Shown here: in pieces, positions 43,668 through 53,012 of the stretch
Layout of the letters: the number at the start of each line of letters is the position of its first letter
Numbering within the stretch: the stretch's first letter is position 1
Source of the DNA: JBFWRI01 sp050248995
Lineage (GTDB): Bacteria; Pseudomonadota; Alphaproteobacteria; JAIXQD01
Direction of reading: 5' to 3'
DNA: 64,000 nucleotides
Assembly (NCBI GenBank): GCA_050248995.1
Contig: JBFWRI010000006.1
Coordinates: forward strand, 1-64,000
Program-made: the position numbers and the translations under genes
The notes under the pieces: generated by a model
Told to the model about the DNA's origin: nothing
Seen by the model: the letters and a program-made list of their open reading frames with translations, nothing else
Database searches by the model: none

Positions 43668-45235
43668 ATGGGCAGTTCCTTGGGCCGTTTCTGCTGCAGA
43701 TAATACGCAATCATCAGCTTGGTCAGCATCAGTGCGCTGAACAGCGATGTGACGATGCCGATGGTCAACGTAACGGCAAAGCCCTTCACCGGCCCAGTGC
43801 CAAACAGGTACAGCAGCATCGCAGCGATCAGCGTTGTCACGTTGGCGTCAACGATCGCCGTCCATGCACGGTTATACCCGGCATCAATCGACGCGATCAC
43901 GGTACGGCCGACCTTCGCTTCCTCGCGCATGCGCTCGAACACAAGCACGTTGGCATCCACCGCCATGCCGATCGTCAGCACGATACCAGCTATACCCGGC
44001 AGCGTCAGTGTCGCCTGCAACGCCGACAGCACAGCCATGATCAAGGCCAGGTTGACCAGAAGCGCCACGGTTCCGTATACGCCGAAACGGCCATAGACGA
44101 TCATCATAAACACGATAACAAGCCCAAGGCCGACAAGACACGCCGTCGCGCCCGCGCGGATTGAATCCGATCCAAGGCCAGGGCCGACCGTGCGCTCTTC
44201 CAGCACTGTCAGCGGCGCTGGCAGAGCACCGGCGCGCAGCAGCAACGCCAGATCCTGTGCGGCCTGCGTATCAAAACTGCCTGAAATCTGCCCGCTGCCG
44301 CCCGTGATGGGCTCGCGGATGACCGGCGCGCTCAGCACCTTGTTATCCAGAACGATGGCGAACAGCTTATTCACGTTTTCGGTTGTCGCCTGCCCGAAGC
44401 GGCGCGCGCCGACGTTATCAAACCTGAAACTGACAACCGGCATACCGTTGGTGAACGACGGCTGCGCATCCACCAGCGTATCGCCGGTGACAATCACGCG
44501 CCGGTCGACGACCCAATACTGGCCGGGGTTATCCTGGTCCGGCAGCAGCTCGGTGCCCGGCGGCAACGGTGTGCCGGGCGTTGCGGTCGGCATGGTGCTG
44601 TCAACAAAACGGAAGGTCAGCTTGGCGGTCTTGCCAATCAGCTCTTTCATGCGTTCGGGGTCATCCACGCCGGGTAGCTGCACCAGAATACGGTCTTCGC
44701 CCTGCTGCTGGATGCTGGGCTCGCGCGTGCCGGTTTCATCGATGCGGCGGCGCACGATTTCAATCGATTGTTCCAACGCCTTCTTCTTGATGCTCTTCAG
44801 CGCGTCTTCGCTCAAGGTTGCCGTCAGGCGGCCGTTATCTGCCTGCTCAACATTCATGCCCTGCAGCAGGTTGCGCATGATCTTGCGGGCAGCATCCACC
44901 TGCCCCGCGTCGCGGATGGTGGCGCCGATACTGGTGTTTGTGGCCGCCAGATCAGTGTAGCCGATCTGCTCGCGGCGCAACTGGGCACGCGCTTCATCAA
45001 CCAGCGCCGCCATGCGGTCTTTTACCGCGACATCAATATCAACCTGCAGCAGCAGGTGCGACCCACCACGCAGATCCAGACCCAGATTGACGGTCTGGCT
45101 TGGCAGCGCCGACGGCATGTTATCGGCCAGCCACTTCTGCATTTGCGGCCCCATAACATTGGGTGCCGCATACAGCAGGGCGAACAGGCAGACCGCCAGC
45201 GTCAGTATCTTCTGCCAGCGCTCAATGTACATCAT
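43664..45235 (-). CDS. secD: Protein translocase subunit SecD
   Basis: 523 residues. N-terminal membrane helix, a large periplasmic domain (with GLDLRGGSHLLLQVD near 50), and five C-terminal helices with GIVLTIGMAVDANVLVFERMREE. It uses the proton-motive force to complete Sec export with SecF. It is not a SecDF fusion, and no secF follows; the next gene is the SQS-like one. The start overlaps the yajC stop (TAATG). Confidence 0.94.
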   Translation of the reverse strand: MMYIERWQKILTLAVCLFALLYAAPNVMGPQMQKWLADNMPSALPSQTVNLGLDLRGGSHLLLQVDIDVAVKDRMAALVDEARAQLRREQIGYTDLAATNTSIGATIRDAGQVDAARKIMRNLLQGMNVEQADNGRLTATLSEDALKSIKKKALEQSIEIVRRRIDETGTREPSIQQQGEDRILVQLPGVDDPERMKELIGKTAKLTFRFVDSTMPTATPGTPLPPGTELLPDQDNPGQYWVVDRRVIVTGDTLVDAQPSFTNGMPVVSFRFDNVGARRFGQATTENVNKLFAIVLDNKVLSAPVIREPITGGSGQISGSFDTQAAQDLALLLRAGALPAPLTVLEERTVGPGLGSDSIRAGATACLVGLGLVIVFMMIVYGRFGVYGTVALLVNLALIMAVLSALQATLTLPGIAGIVLTIGMAVDANVLVFERMREEAKVGRTVIASIDAGYNRAWTAIVDANVTTLIAAMLLYLFGTGPVKGFAVTLTIGIVTSLFSALMLTKLMIAYYLQQKRPKELPI

Positions 45236-45555
45236 TACTTCAGCACCGCGCTGATGGTCGATTTCTGCACGCGAACCTTGACGTTCTCGGCGATGTCGAC
45301 CGTCACCTCGTCGCCGTCATCAGCCTTGACAACGGTACCGATGATGCCGCCGCCGGTCACGACGCGGTCGCCCTTCTGCAGCGCGCCCAGCATCGCCTGA
45401 TGCTCCTTGATGCGCTTTTGCTGCGGGCGGATCAGCAGGAAATAGAAGATGAAAAAAATCAGGATCAGCGGCAGGAATTGCGCCAGCATATCGCCGCCGC
45501 CCATGGCTGCCGGTGCGGCAGCGGTTTCTTGTGCAAAAGCTTGTGAAATCAGCAT
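45235..45555 (-). CDS. yajC: Preprotein translocase subunit YajC
   Basis: 106 residues. One membrane helix (about 27-46, MLAQFLPLILIFFIFYFLLIRP), then a basic stretch QQKRIKEHQ and a small beta-rich cytosolic domain, as in YajC. Coupled to secD. GAGAG-type sequence (AGGAGAG) precedes the ATG. Confidence 0.94.
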   Translation of the reverse strand: MLISQAFAQETAAAPAAMGGGDMLAQFLPLILIFFIFYFLLIRPQQKRIKEHQAMLGALQKGDRVVTGGGIIGTVVKADDGDEVTVDIAENVKVRVQKSTISAVLK

Positions 45556-45638
45556 TAAACTCTCCTTGTCAGGCGTGACTATAGCTTGGCTTTTTCATCA
45601 TGCAAATGCTATAAGTTGGCTCATAAAGGCAGGGCTTT

Positions 45639-46625
45639 ATGACGAAGAAATACGACCTGATCACCTTCGATATCCCTTACCTTGATTACATTGTCCCCGT
45701 ATCTTTTGATGACATACAGGCTCTGGGCCTTCCTTTGGGTTCAAGCAGCCACAAGGCCGACCTGAATGACTGTCTCCAGCTTGCCGCCCGCTATGGCTGC
45801 AGGGCCATGCCGGGCGGTGCGTTAAGCAACGCGGCTGCGACGGCAGCAGCCCTTGGCCACACATGCGCGCATTTCGGCGTGACCGGCCCTGATGAAGCCG
45901 GTGATACTATCCGCACCAACTTCGCCGCACGCGGCATCACTGATCTTTACATCCGCACTGACGAGAGCACACGCTCGCCGTTCCTTTACGCACTGCTGAC
46001 CCCTGACAACGATCGCACATTCGCGACATTTCCGGGTAGCGGCGATACCATGCTGCCAGAAAACCTGCCGCCGGAGCTGGAAAAGAAGGGAAGGATTTTC
46101 TTCGGGCTGGCCCGTGTCATTGTACGCAGCGGTGCCGATGCCTTTCTGGGTCCGCTATTCGCCGCCGCTCGCGCGCAGGGCGCCACCGTTGCTATAAATC
46201 TGCACGCATCCAAGGCCATAGACCCCTTCGCAGCCCGGGCCCGCGATTTTACCACCCGATACGGCGACATTGTAATTGGGAACGAAACGGAGTTTTCCGT
46301 TTACCTTGATACCAACGATCCCGAATCCGAACTGCATAAGCCCAGGTATGATGATAAAACCTACGTCATGACCCGCGGCAGCAAGGACATTTTTGTGCGT
46401 ACAGCCGAAGGCGTGCAAACCTTTCCTGTCACACCCTGCGACCAGATAACAGATTCCATCGGCGCGGGTGATAATTTCGCGGCGGGTTTTTTATCGGGCA
46501 TTCTTGACGGACAGCCCCTTGAAGCCTGCATACAGCGCGGACATGCCTGCGCATCTGAAATTCTTGGCATCGAAGGCGGCCAACCGCCGCTCGGCGCAGA
46601 CTGGCGTCATTTGCGCCGTCGCTAA
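45639..46625 (+). CDS. PfkB-family carbohydrate kinase
   Basis: 328 residues. N-terminal sugar-binding region (GGALSNAAATAAALGH), and the C-terminal DSIGAGDNFAAGFLSGIL motif with the catalytic Asp in GAGD. Likely an adenosine or ribokinase-type enzyme; the substrate is not certain. AAAGGCAGGG precedes the start. It stands between nlpD and yajC on the opposite strand. Confidence 0.85.
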   Translation: MTKKYDLITFDIPYLDYIVPVSFDDIQALGLPLGSSSHKADLNDCLQLAARYGCRAMPGGALSNAAATAAALGHTCAHFGVTGPDEAGDTIRTNFAARGITDLYIRTDESTRSPFLYALLTPDNDRTFATFPGSGDTMLPENLPPELEKKGRIFFGLARVIVRSGADAFLGPLFAAARAQGATVAINLHASKAIDPFAARARDFTTRYGDIVIGNETEFSVYLDTNDPESELHKPRYDDKTYVMTRGSKDIFVRTAEGVQTFPVTPCDQITDSIGAGDNFAAGFLSGILDGQPLEACIQRGHACASEILGIEGGQPPLGADWRHLRRR

Positions 46626-47606
46626 TCAGCCCTGCGGCAGGAACTTGCGCGGATCCAGCGGTGTTTCGCCCTGCCGCACCTGGAAGTGCAGTTGCGGCAC
46701 TTTCACGCCGCCCGTATCACCCACCGTGCCGATCACATCCCCCTGTGCGACAATGCTGTCTTTATCAACTAACACACGCTCAAGATGAGCATATGCTGTT
46801 ACATAACCGTCTTCGTGGCGCACCAGCACCAGTGTGCCAAGCCCACCGACTCCGCTGCCCGCATGTACAACCGTGCCGCCTGCTGCTGCCGTTACCGGCG
46901 TGCCGCGCGGCGCTGCGATATTCATGCCGCCGCTGGCACTGTCATATTCCTTCAGGATGCGCCCTTGCAGCGGCCACTCAAAAATCCCGGGTTGCGTGGG
47001 TGTCGGCGCCGGCGTCGATGAAACAACATCCTCACCCGGTGCCGGCGTGGTGCTGGGGCCCATCGGCGTCAGGTGCATACTGTGGGTTTCGGTATCAACC
47101 GGCTGCACTTGCAACGACGCAGGGCCGGTTGCGCCTGCAGGGGCGCGAATTGTCGCCATCGTATCCAAATCAGATGCGGCCGGCACGGTAATCGTCTGCC
47201 CCGGTGCCAGCGGCGCCAGTTCAACGCTCTGCACATCGCCTTCTTTGGGAGAGGTGTTCACCGCCGCCAGTTCACGCGGTGTCACACCGCTGCGGGCCGC
47301 CAGCGTTTCATAGGTATCCCCCGGCTGCACCGTATACATCGCCATTTCAGGCAGGCGCAGCGTTTGGCCTTTTTTCAGGATATAGGGGCGCTTCAGTTCG
47401 TTCTCGCGCACAATCGCGCTGATGGGCACCTTGTGGCGCTTTGAAATCGAGTACACGGTATCGCCCGGCTGCACGGTGATGGTGCCGTCTTCTGAAATCG
47501 GTAGTGTATCGGACCCGACGCGCGGCTTCAGGCGCCCGTCATACGCCGGCATACATGCTGTGATAGCGACAAGAAGGAATAGCAGTACGACATTCTTACT
47601 CTGCAC
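46626..47606 (-). CDS. nlpD: NlpD-like LysM/M23 lipoprotein
   Basis: 326 residues. Lipobox AITAC after a hydrophobic signal. Two LysM domains (TVQPGDTVYSISKRHKVPIS and YTVQPGDTYETLAARSGVTP), a Pro/Thr linker, and an M23 domain (NIAAPRGTPVTAAAGGTV, AYAHLERV, QLHFQVR). The first zinc ligand pair (HxxxD) is replaced by GGMNIAAP, as in NlpD/EnvC activators, so it should activate amidases (for example AmiC at 62988) rather than cut peptides. Overlaps serS by 11 bases. Confidence 0.85.
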   Translation of the reverse strand: MQSKNVVLLFLLVAITACMPAYDGRLKPRVGSDTLPISEDGTITVQPGDTVYSISKRHKVPISAIVRENELKRPYILKKGQTLRLPEMAMYTVQPGDTYETLAARSGVTPRELAAVNTSPKEGDVQSVELAPLAPGQTITVPAASDLDTMATIRAPAGATGPASLQVQPVDTETHSMHLTPMGPSTTPAPGEDVVSSTPAPTPTQPGIFEWPLQGRILKEYDSASGGMNIAAPRGTPVTAAAGGTVVHAGSGVGGLGTLVLVRHEDGYVTAYAHLERVLVDKDSIVAQGDVIGTVGDTGGVKVPQLHFQVRQGETPLDPRKFLPQG

Positions 47607-48882
47607 GGATCACCTTTAACCCATTCATGTACGGCTGCAGTACGTCAGGAATCAATACACTGCCGTCTTTTTGTTGATACGTCTCAACAATGGCAGGAAC
47701 AAGGCGGCTGGTGGCCAACCCCGAGGCATTCAACGTATGAATAAAGCGCGTGTTTTTCTCACCTTTTGGGCGGTAACGCATATTGCCGCGGCGAGCCTGG
47801 AATTCGCGGGCGTTCGATGCACTGCTGACTTCCTTGTATTCGCCGGTGCTGGGTATCCATGCCTCGATATCATACGTGCGTGCCATACCGGCGCTGGTAT
47901 CACCGGCTGACAGCTTCGATATCTGGAAATGCAGACCCAGCTTGCGCACCGTGTCGGCCGCCTGCTTGATCATTTCTTCGTGCGCTGCATCCGATTGCTC
48001 GGCCGTCGTAAACTGGAACATCTCGACCTTGTTGAACTGATGGCCGCGTACCGTGCCGCGCTCGGACGCGCGCGCGCCACCCGCTTCGCGGCGGTAACAT
48101 GGCGAATAGGCGAACAGCTTGGTTGGCAGCTGCGCTTCATCCAGAATTTCATCGCGATACCAGTTAATCAGCGCCGTCTCTGCGGTCGGCATCAGGAAGC
48201 GCATGCGGTCTTCCGATGTGCGGTCTTTCAGTACGAAAACATCTTCTTCAAACTTTGGGAACTGGCCAGCCGTATAGCCCGATTCATACGTTAAAATATG
48301 GGGCGGCAGAATGAACTGGTAGCCGTTGGCCATACGCTCGGCGACGAAGAAATTCAGCAGCGCCCATTCCAACTGCGCCCCGATATTCGTGTACGCCCAG
48401 AAGCCGCTGCCGCCCAACTTAACGCCACGGTCGAAATCTACCATCTTCAGCGATGTCACCAGTTCATAGTGGTCTTTCGGGGCGAAATCAAATTCCGGCT
48501 TCTTGCCGAACGTTTCAATCACAACGTTGGCTTCCTTGTCACCCGCCAGCACATCGGCATCCACAATGTTCGGCAGGCGGGCCAACCTGTCGTGCAGGTC
48601 GGCGCCTAAACGCTCTTCGTCAGCGCCTAACGCTTCTAGGTCGGCTTTCAGCCGCGCCACTTCGGCCATCAGATCGTCGGCGTTTTGCTTGTTTTTCTTT
48701 AGTTCGCCAATCTGGGCTGACAGCGCATTGCGCTTGGCCTGTGTTTCCTGCTGCTTGGTTTGTACCGCGCGGCGATCTTCATCCAGCTTCTGCAGTTCTT
48801 TCGCCACCGGCGCCTGCCCGCGCTTTTTCAGCGCTTCGTCCAGCGCATCGGGGGTGCGGCGGATAATCTCGATATCAATCAT
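47596..48882 (-). CDS. serS: Seryl-tRNA synthetase
   Basis: 428 residues, class II. A coiled-coil arm (about 25-105) then motif 2 in CYRREAGGARASERGTVRGHQF and motif 3 ASGLATSRLVPAIVE. Charges tRNA-Ser. The start overlaps the tatC stop by eight bases. Confidence 0.96.
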   Translation of the reverse strand: MIDIEIIRRTPDALDEALKKRGQAPVAKELQKLDEDRRAVQTKQQETQAKRNALSAQIGELKKNKQNADDLMAEVARLKADLEALGADEERLGADLHDRLARLPNIVDADVLAGDKEANVVIETFGKKPEFDFAPKDHYELVTSLKMVDFDRGVKLGGSGFWAYTNIGAQLEWALLNFFVAERMANGYQFILPPHILTYESGYTAGQFPKFEEDVFVLKDRTSEDRMRFLMPTAETALINWYRDEILDEAQLPTKLFAYSPCYRREAGGARASERGTVRGHQFNKVEMFQFTTAEQSDAAHEEMIKQAADTVRKLGLHFQISKLSAGDTSAGMARTYDIEAWIPSTGEYKEVSSASNAREFQARRGNMRYRPKGEKNTRFIHTLNASGLATSRLVPAIVETYQQKDGSVLIPDVLQPYMNGLKVIRAE

Positions 48883-49636
48883 GGTCGGGTCTCAGATTCT
48901 TGTATGTCAGCTTCGAAAAAAGGATGGTTCCTTCATAAAGCAAAATCAAGGGCAAGGCCAGACACAGCTGCGAAATAGCGTCGGGCGGCGTTAAAATGGC
49001 GGCCACGACAAAGATAATCACGATGGCATAGCGCCGCTTGGCCGCTAGGTCCGTCGGGGCAATCAGCCCGATGCGGATCAACAACAGCAATACGATCGGC
49101 ATTTCAAATGCAACGCCAAAGGCGAACAGCAGGCTCATGGTCAGTGACAGGTAATCCGCCATGCGCGTTTCCAGCTGAATCGGCAGGTGACCGGGCGTCG
49201 CCAGCTGTTCGAAGCCGACGAAGAACTTCCACGCCATCGGGATCACATAAAAGTATGCCAGCGCCGCCCCCGCAGCGAATAGCACCGGCAGCATGACAAG
49301 AAACGGCCGCACAGCGCGCTTTTCATAGCCGTAAAGCCCCGGCGCGATAAAGCGCCAGATCTGCACCAATATGAACGGGAAGCTGACGCACAGCGCCGCC
49401 CAGAAAGCCACGCGCAGGTAGGTGGTGAAAGCCTCCATCAGCGACGTGTAAATCAGACGCCGCTGCTCGCCTTCCAGCACATCGGCCAGCGGCTGCACAA
49501 GAAACGCGTAGATATCGGTGGCATAAACGTACGCGATGGCGAACGCGACAAAGAAAAACAGTGCGCACGCCAGCAGGCGGTTACGCAGTTCCGCCAGATG
49601 CGTCAGTAAAGGTTGCTTGTCACTTTCCGCCGTCAT
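48875..49636 (-). CDS. tatC: Twin-arginine translocase subunit TatC
   Basis: 253 residues from MTAESDKQPLLTHLAELRNRLL, the TatC N-terminal signature; six membrane helices, with the conserved FRGFEG-like linker and LTPPDAISQ. It binds RR signal peptides. The start at 49636 overlaps the tatB end by 17 bases; an upstream in-frame start would run through tatB. The Tat substrate AmiC is encoded at 62988. Confidence 0.94.
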   Translation of the reverse strand: MTAESDKQPLLTHLAELRNRLLACALFFFVAFAIAYVYATDIYAFLVQPLADVLEGEQRRLIYTSLMEAFTTYLRVAFWAALCVSFPFILVQIWRFIAPGLYGYEKRAVRPFLVMLPVLFAAGAALAYFYVIPMAWKFFVGFEQLATPGHLPIQLETRMADYLSLTMSLLFAFGVAFEMPIVLLLLIRIGLIAPTDLAAKRRYAIVIIFVVAAILTPPDAISQLCLALPLILLYEGTILFSKLTYKNLRPDHD

Positions 49637-49826
49637 TCTTGTCTTTGGCCCTCTTGTCTTGAGGGAGCGCGCTTTCCAGCTGCGACTGCCAGTGGGCTGC
49701 GTGCTGACGCAGGCTGCCAACCAGCCGCCCCGCCTTGCGCGCAATTTCCACAAATTCCGTAGGCCCCAATACCAGAAGTGCAATGAGACTGATAAGGCCG
49801 ACTTCGGCCCAACCCAACTCGAACAT
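49620..49826 (-). CDS. tatB: Sec-independent translocase subunit TatB
   Basis: 68 residues, short but typical of alphaproteobacteria. One membrane helix (about 7-21) with a GPTEF hinge, then an amphipathic helix. ATG overlaps the tatA stop (TAATG). Confidence 0.88.
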   Translation of the reverse strand: MFELGWAEVGLISLIALLVLGPTEFVEIARKAGRLVGSLRQHAAHWQSQLESALPQDKRAKDKNDGGK

Positions 49827-49990
49827 TATTCGCCCTTCGCACCCTTGTCGTCGTTATTCTCGCCCATGCCTTTTTTGAATTCCTTGATGCCGCTGCCCAG
49901 ATCCTTCATCACCTTCGGCAGCTTGCCGATGCCGAAGATGATCAGCACGATCACCAGAATGATAACCAGTTCCTTGAAACCAATACCCAT
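49826..49990 (-). CDS. tatA: Sec-independent translocase subunit TatA
   Basis: 54 residues. MGIGFKELVIILVIVLIIFG then KLPKVMKDLGSGIKEFKKGM, the helix, hinge and amphipathic helix of TatA. GGAGAGG lies before the ATG. A short gene below the usual length cut-off. Confidence 0.93.
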   Translation of the reverse strand: MGIGFKELVIILVIVLIIFGIGKLPKVMKDLGSGIKEFKKGMGENNDDKGAKGE

Positions 49991-50053
49991 GGGCCTCTCC
50001 TGTTTCTGGCGGCAAGTCTAGCGCGGCTTGTGCGGAAGGTTAAGGGCCTAAAA

Positions 50054-50401
50054 CTAGCGCTGGCCCTTGGCTATGCGACGTAATTCACAGGTTTGCTGGC
50101 GGCGGCTTTGGCGGCGCTCGATATCCGTCGGCATGAAAATCGGGAATGAATTGCGGCTGAACGACAGCAGCGCCGCCGCACCTACATGTGACAAAAGGCT
50201 GCGTGAGGTGCGTATGTCTTCGCGGGGCCGCGGCAATGTAAAAACGCCTTCAATGTCCTGCACAACCTCGATAACGACAGAGCCTTCATCAGCTTCGCCC
50301 ACTTCAATAATATCGATACGATAAGGCAGTAGCCTATCAATGGCTTCGGCCAGCGTATTCACGCCAACCAGCACGGCAATTTCGCCTTTATTGTCCGACA
50401 T
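50054..50401 (-). CDS. Unknown protein downstream of scpB
   Basis: 115 residues, no signal peptide, not recognised. The N-terminal half is acidic, beta-rich; the end is Arg/Gln-rich. The ATG overlaps the scpB stop (TAATG), so it is coupled to the condensin subunits. Confidence 0.55.
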   Translation of the reverse strand: MSDNKGEIAVLVGVNTLAEAIDRLLPYRIDIIEVGEADEGSVVIEVVQDIEGVFTLPRPREDIRTSRSLLSHVGAAALLSFSRNSFPIFMPTDIERRQSRRQQTCELRRIAKGQR

Positions 50402-51252
50402 TACTCAGCTGCGTAACGGCCGGTGGTTTCATCACCGTCGTCTTCGTCGGTGGCGTCATCATCTTCGTCTTCATCGTCGAAGTCGTCGTCATCTTCATCA
50501 ACGATATCATCATCGCTGTCATCATCTGAATCATCTTCGTCTGATGCTTCAGTTTCGTCAGCGTCTTCATCATCGAATTCACGGTCTTCGATGGTATCGT
50601 CCTGCTCATCGCCGGCCGGCAGGAAGTCGTTACCTTCTTCGCCGTATTCAGCGTCTTCCAGCGCTTCGAATTCGCCTTCAGCCGGAACTGTTGCCAGTAC
50701 GGGTTTCGCATCCAGCAGGCCGGCGGCCTTCAGTTCTTCAATGCCCGGCAGGTCGCGCAGCGACGACAGACCGAAGTGCTCCAGGAATTCCGGCGTTGTC
50801 AGCCATGTGACCGGACGGCCCGGCGTTTCGCGGCGCTTACCGGGGCGCACCCAGCCCGCTTCCATCAGGATATCCAGCGTACCGCGCGAAACCTGCACGC
50901 CGCGAATGGCTTCGATTTCAGCACGCGTGACCGGCTGGTGATAGGCAATGATCGCCAGCGTTTCCGTGGCGGCGCGCGGCGGCTTCTTATTTTCCGGCGG
51001 CGCTTCGCCCTTCAGCAGCGCGGCGACATCGGTTGATGTGCGGAAGGCGTAACCACCGGCAACAGATACCAACTGCAGGCCTTTGCCTTCGTATGACTGC
51101 TGCAATTCGGCAATCAGCATCGGCAGGTCTACATCCTTACCCAGCTTCTCTTCCAGCTTGGCCAGTGTTACCGGCTGTTCGGCAGCAAAGATCAGCGCTT
51201 CGGCGATGCGAAGGCAGGTGGCGTGATCAAAGGTTTGCGTTTCGTTAGACAT
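50401..51252 (-). CDS. scpB: Chromosome segregation protein ScpB
   Basis: 283 residues. Winged-helix core (about 1-190) with ALIFAAEQPVTLAKLEEKLG and TLAIIAYHQPVTRAEIEAIRGV; binds the Smc-ScpA complex. A highly acidic tail (about 205-283, mainly Asp/Glu) is longer than usual. Separated from scpA by two small genes. Confidence 0.92.
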   Translation of the reverse strand: MSNETQTFDHATCLRIAEALIFAAEQPVTLAKLEEKLGKDVDLPMLIAELQQSYEGKGLQLVSVAGGYAFRTSTDVAALLKGEAPPENKKPPRAATETLAIIAYHQPVTRAEIEAIRGVQVSRGTLDILMEAGWVRPGKRRETPGRPVTWLTTPEFLEHFGLSSLRDLPGIEELKAAGLLDAKPVLATVPAEGEFEALEDAEYGEEGNDFLPAGDEQDDTIEDREFDDEDADETEASDEDDSDDDSDDDIVDEDDDDFDDEDEDDDATDEDDGDETTGRYAAE

Positions 51253-51265
51253 CTTGCTTCCTCAA

Positions 51266-51688
51266 TTACGATGGCCGGATTTCAATTTTTGCTCTTTGCA
51301 GAAACTCGGGCGAAGCATCAATCGGCTTGAATGCCGCTTCGCCCATATGCTGTTTCGACAGCTCAAATGCCGCTTGCAAATCTTCCAAAGAACGGCTGGC
51401 CAGCACAATCGCTGTTGGATAATCGGCACCCTCACCGTCATCAATAAAACGTGACACAACAATCCCGTTCGCGCTGTACAGGACGCTGTTTTCGATCGGC
51501 TTGAGCTTGCTTGCGCCGTATGAAGCGTAACCAGCACTACCGGCCAGCACCAGCGAAGCACGTGGGCAGCGCTCGAAAATGCTTTCGCTTAACGCATTGT
51601 GAACAGATACCTGCTGCCTTTCCAATTCGCTCCAGTTCTGCGCCCCTGTGGCGCACGAAACATAATAAACACCGTTACCCATTCCCAT
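51266..51688 (-). CDS. Unknown protein between scpA and scpB (pair member 2)
   Basis: 140 residues, soluble, not recognised. The central part resembles the neighbour at 51705: a stretch ending AIVLASRSLEDLQAAFEL here and GIVLAARSTKVMEKAQRVL there. A diverged paralogue pair. GGAGACC lies upstream of the ATG. Confidence 0.6.
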   Translation of the reverse strand: MGMGNGVYYVSCATGAQNWSELERQQVSVHNALSESIFERCPRASLVLAGSAGYASYGASKLKPIENSVLYSANGIVVSRFIDDGEGADYPTAIVLASRSLEDLQAAFELSKQHMGEAAFKPIDASPEFLQRAKIEIRPS

Positions 51689-51704
51689 ATCCGGTCTCCC
51701 TTAA

Positions 51705-52076
51705 TTATGCGGCGTTCAGCTTATCCAGAACCGCCGTGTATTGCTGCCGGTATTCCGGCAGGCATGATTTCAAAACCCGTTGTGCTTTTTCCATAACCTT
51801 CGTGCTGCGTGCAGCCAGTACAATCCCGCCCGGCACTTCGACACTATCCCTGAACCCGGCGCGCAGCGGAATCAGCAGCACATCAGCGCCGATATTCAGC
51901 GCAAACAGCTCGTTAAGCTGCGTCGCACGCAGGTCAGCTACTTCACCCATGGTCTTCACCGTCGCCCCCGGCATCTGGCGCCACAAGTGGGCACCGGCAA
52001 TACCGTGGTCCAGCCACTGGTCAGGCATTTCCTGCTTAGGCTTATGCGTCACAAAAAGTTGGCTTACAAAACTCAT
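51705..52076 (-). CDS. Unknown protein between scpA and scpB (pair member 1)
   Basis: 123 residues. Starts in coupled fashion (ATGA) at the scpA stop. Central alpha/beta region with a GIVLAARS strand shared with its neighbour. Not recognised; position suggests co-expression with the condensin-like complex but not a function. Confidence 0.6.
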   Translation of the reverse strand: MSFVSQLFVTHKPKQEMPDQWLDHGIAGAHLWRQMPGATVKTMGEVADLRATQLNELFALNIGADVLLIPLRAGFRDSVEVPGGIVLAARSTKVMEKAQRVLKSCLPEYRQQYTAVLDKLNAA

Positions 52077-52945
52077 GATGTCGCCTCATCCATATCGATG
52101 TTCGGGCGGCCTTCCTTCTTGCGCAGGAAGATGTTGCCATAGGTCTTTTCTTGGCGCAGTTCCAGTTGGCCAAGCTTGGCCATTTCCAGCGTGGCGCAGA
52201 AGGCTGAAGCCAGCGCGCTACGGCGCGTGATGTTGTCGGCGTCCTTATCAACAATCACCAGAAACGATTGCAGGTCGCTCCATTCGGGCATCACGCCAAG
52301 CATTGATTCCAAGCGCTTATACGCCTGTTCCATGCTAAACAGGTTCAGCGGCTCGATTTTGTAAACCTGTTGCGCCTGGTTGCGCTTGATGGGTTCAGCC
52401 ATCGAGCTGAGCAATTCATACAGCGTCACTTCCCAGTTGATATTTGTGTTGCTGCGGTTGTTGTTGGCAGCGCGTTCAGCCATACGCGTGGCTTCGCCCT
52501 TCGCCCAGAATTCGTAACCAAGCTGCGGCAGTTTGAACAGGCGTGCGCCGGCTTCCTGCATCGCTTGCAGGCGCTGCAACTGGAACGCCAGCGCGGCGGC
52601 CATCGCGGCCGGATCGGGTTCTTCCTTCGTCGGGCGCGGCAATAACAAGCGTGATTTCAGATAGGCAAGCCATGCGGCCATCACCAGATAATCGGCGGCA
52701 ATCTCAAGTTCGCGCTTTTTCGCATGCTGGATGTAAGTGAGGTACTGGTCGGCGAGCGCCAGTATTGAGATTTGCGCCAAATCGACCTTCTGTTCACGCG
52801 CCAGTTTCAGCAGCAAATCAAGCGGGCCTTCGAAGGCGCCTAAATCGACAACCAGCGAGTCAGCGGCCGCCGGTTCTTCGAACATCGGCGAATCGATGAA
52901 ATCTTCTGCCTCATCAAGAGGTTGTTGTGGTTCAGCGTTACCCAT
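52073..52945 (-). CDS. scpA: Segregation and condensation protein ScpA
   Basis: 290 residues. FEGPLDLLLKLAREQKVDLAQ and YLVMAAWLAYLKSRLLLP are the ScpA signatures. The kleisin bridging the Smc heads. An acidic N-terminal extension (about 1-28) precedes the core. Confidence 0.93.
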   Translation of the reverse strand: MGNAEPQQPLDEAEDFIDSPMFEEPAAADSLVVDLGAFEGPLDLLLKLAREQKVDLAQISILALADQYLTYIQHAKKRELEIAADYLVMAAWLAYLKSRLLLPRPTKEEPDPAAMAAALAFQLQRLQAMQEAGARLFKLPQLGYEFWAKGEATRMAERAANNNRSNTNINWEVTLYELLSSMAEPIKRNQAQQVYKIEPLNLFSMEQAYKRLESMLGVMPEWSDLQSFLVIVDKDADNITRRSALASAFCATLEMAKLGQLELRQEKTYGNIFLRKKEGRPNIDMDEATS

Positions 52946-53012
52946 ATATGACCTGTTTTATGCCCGTTCAGGGGGCCAATGTCACGACAATTATTAAGCC
53001 GTAACAATCAGA

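Noticed and set aside
50423..50941. Serine-rich 172-codon frame
   Set aside because: It is the reverse of the Asp/Glu-rich tail of ScpB, which reads as Ser repeats on the other strand.
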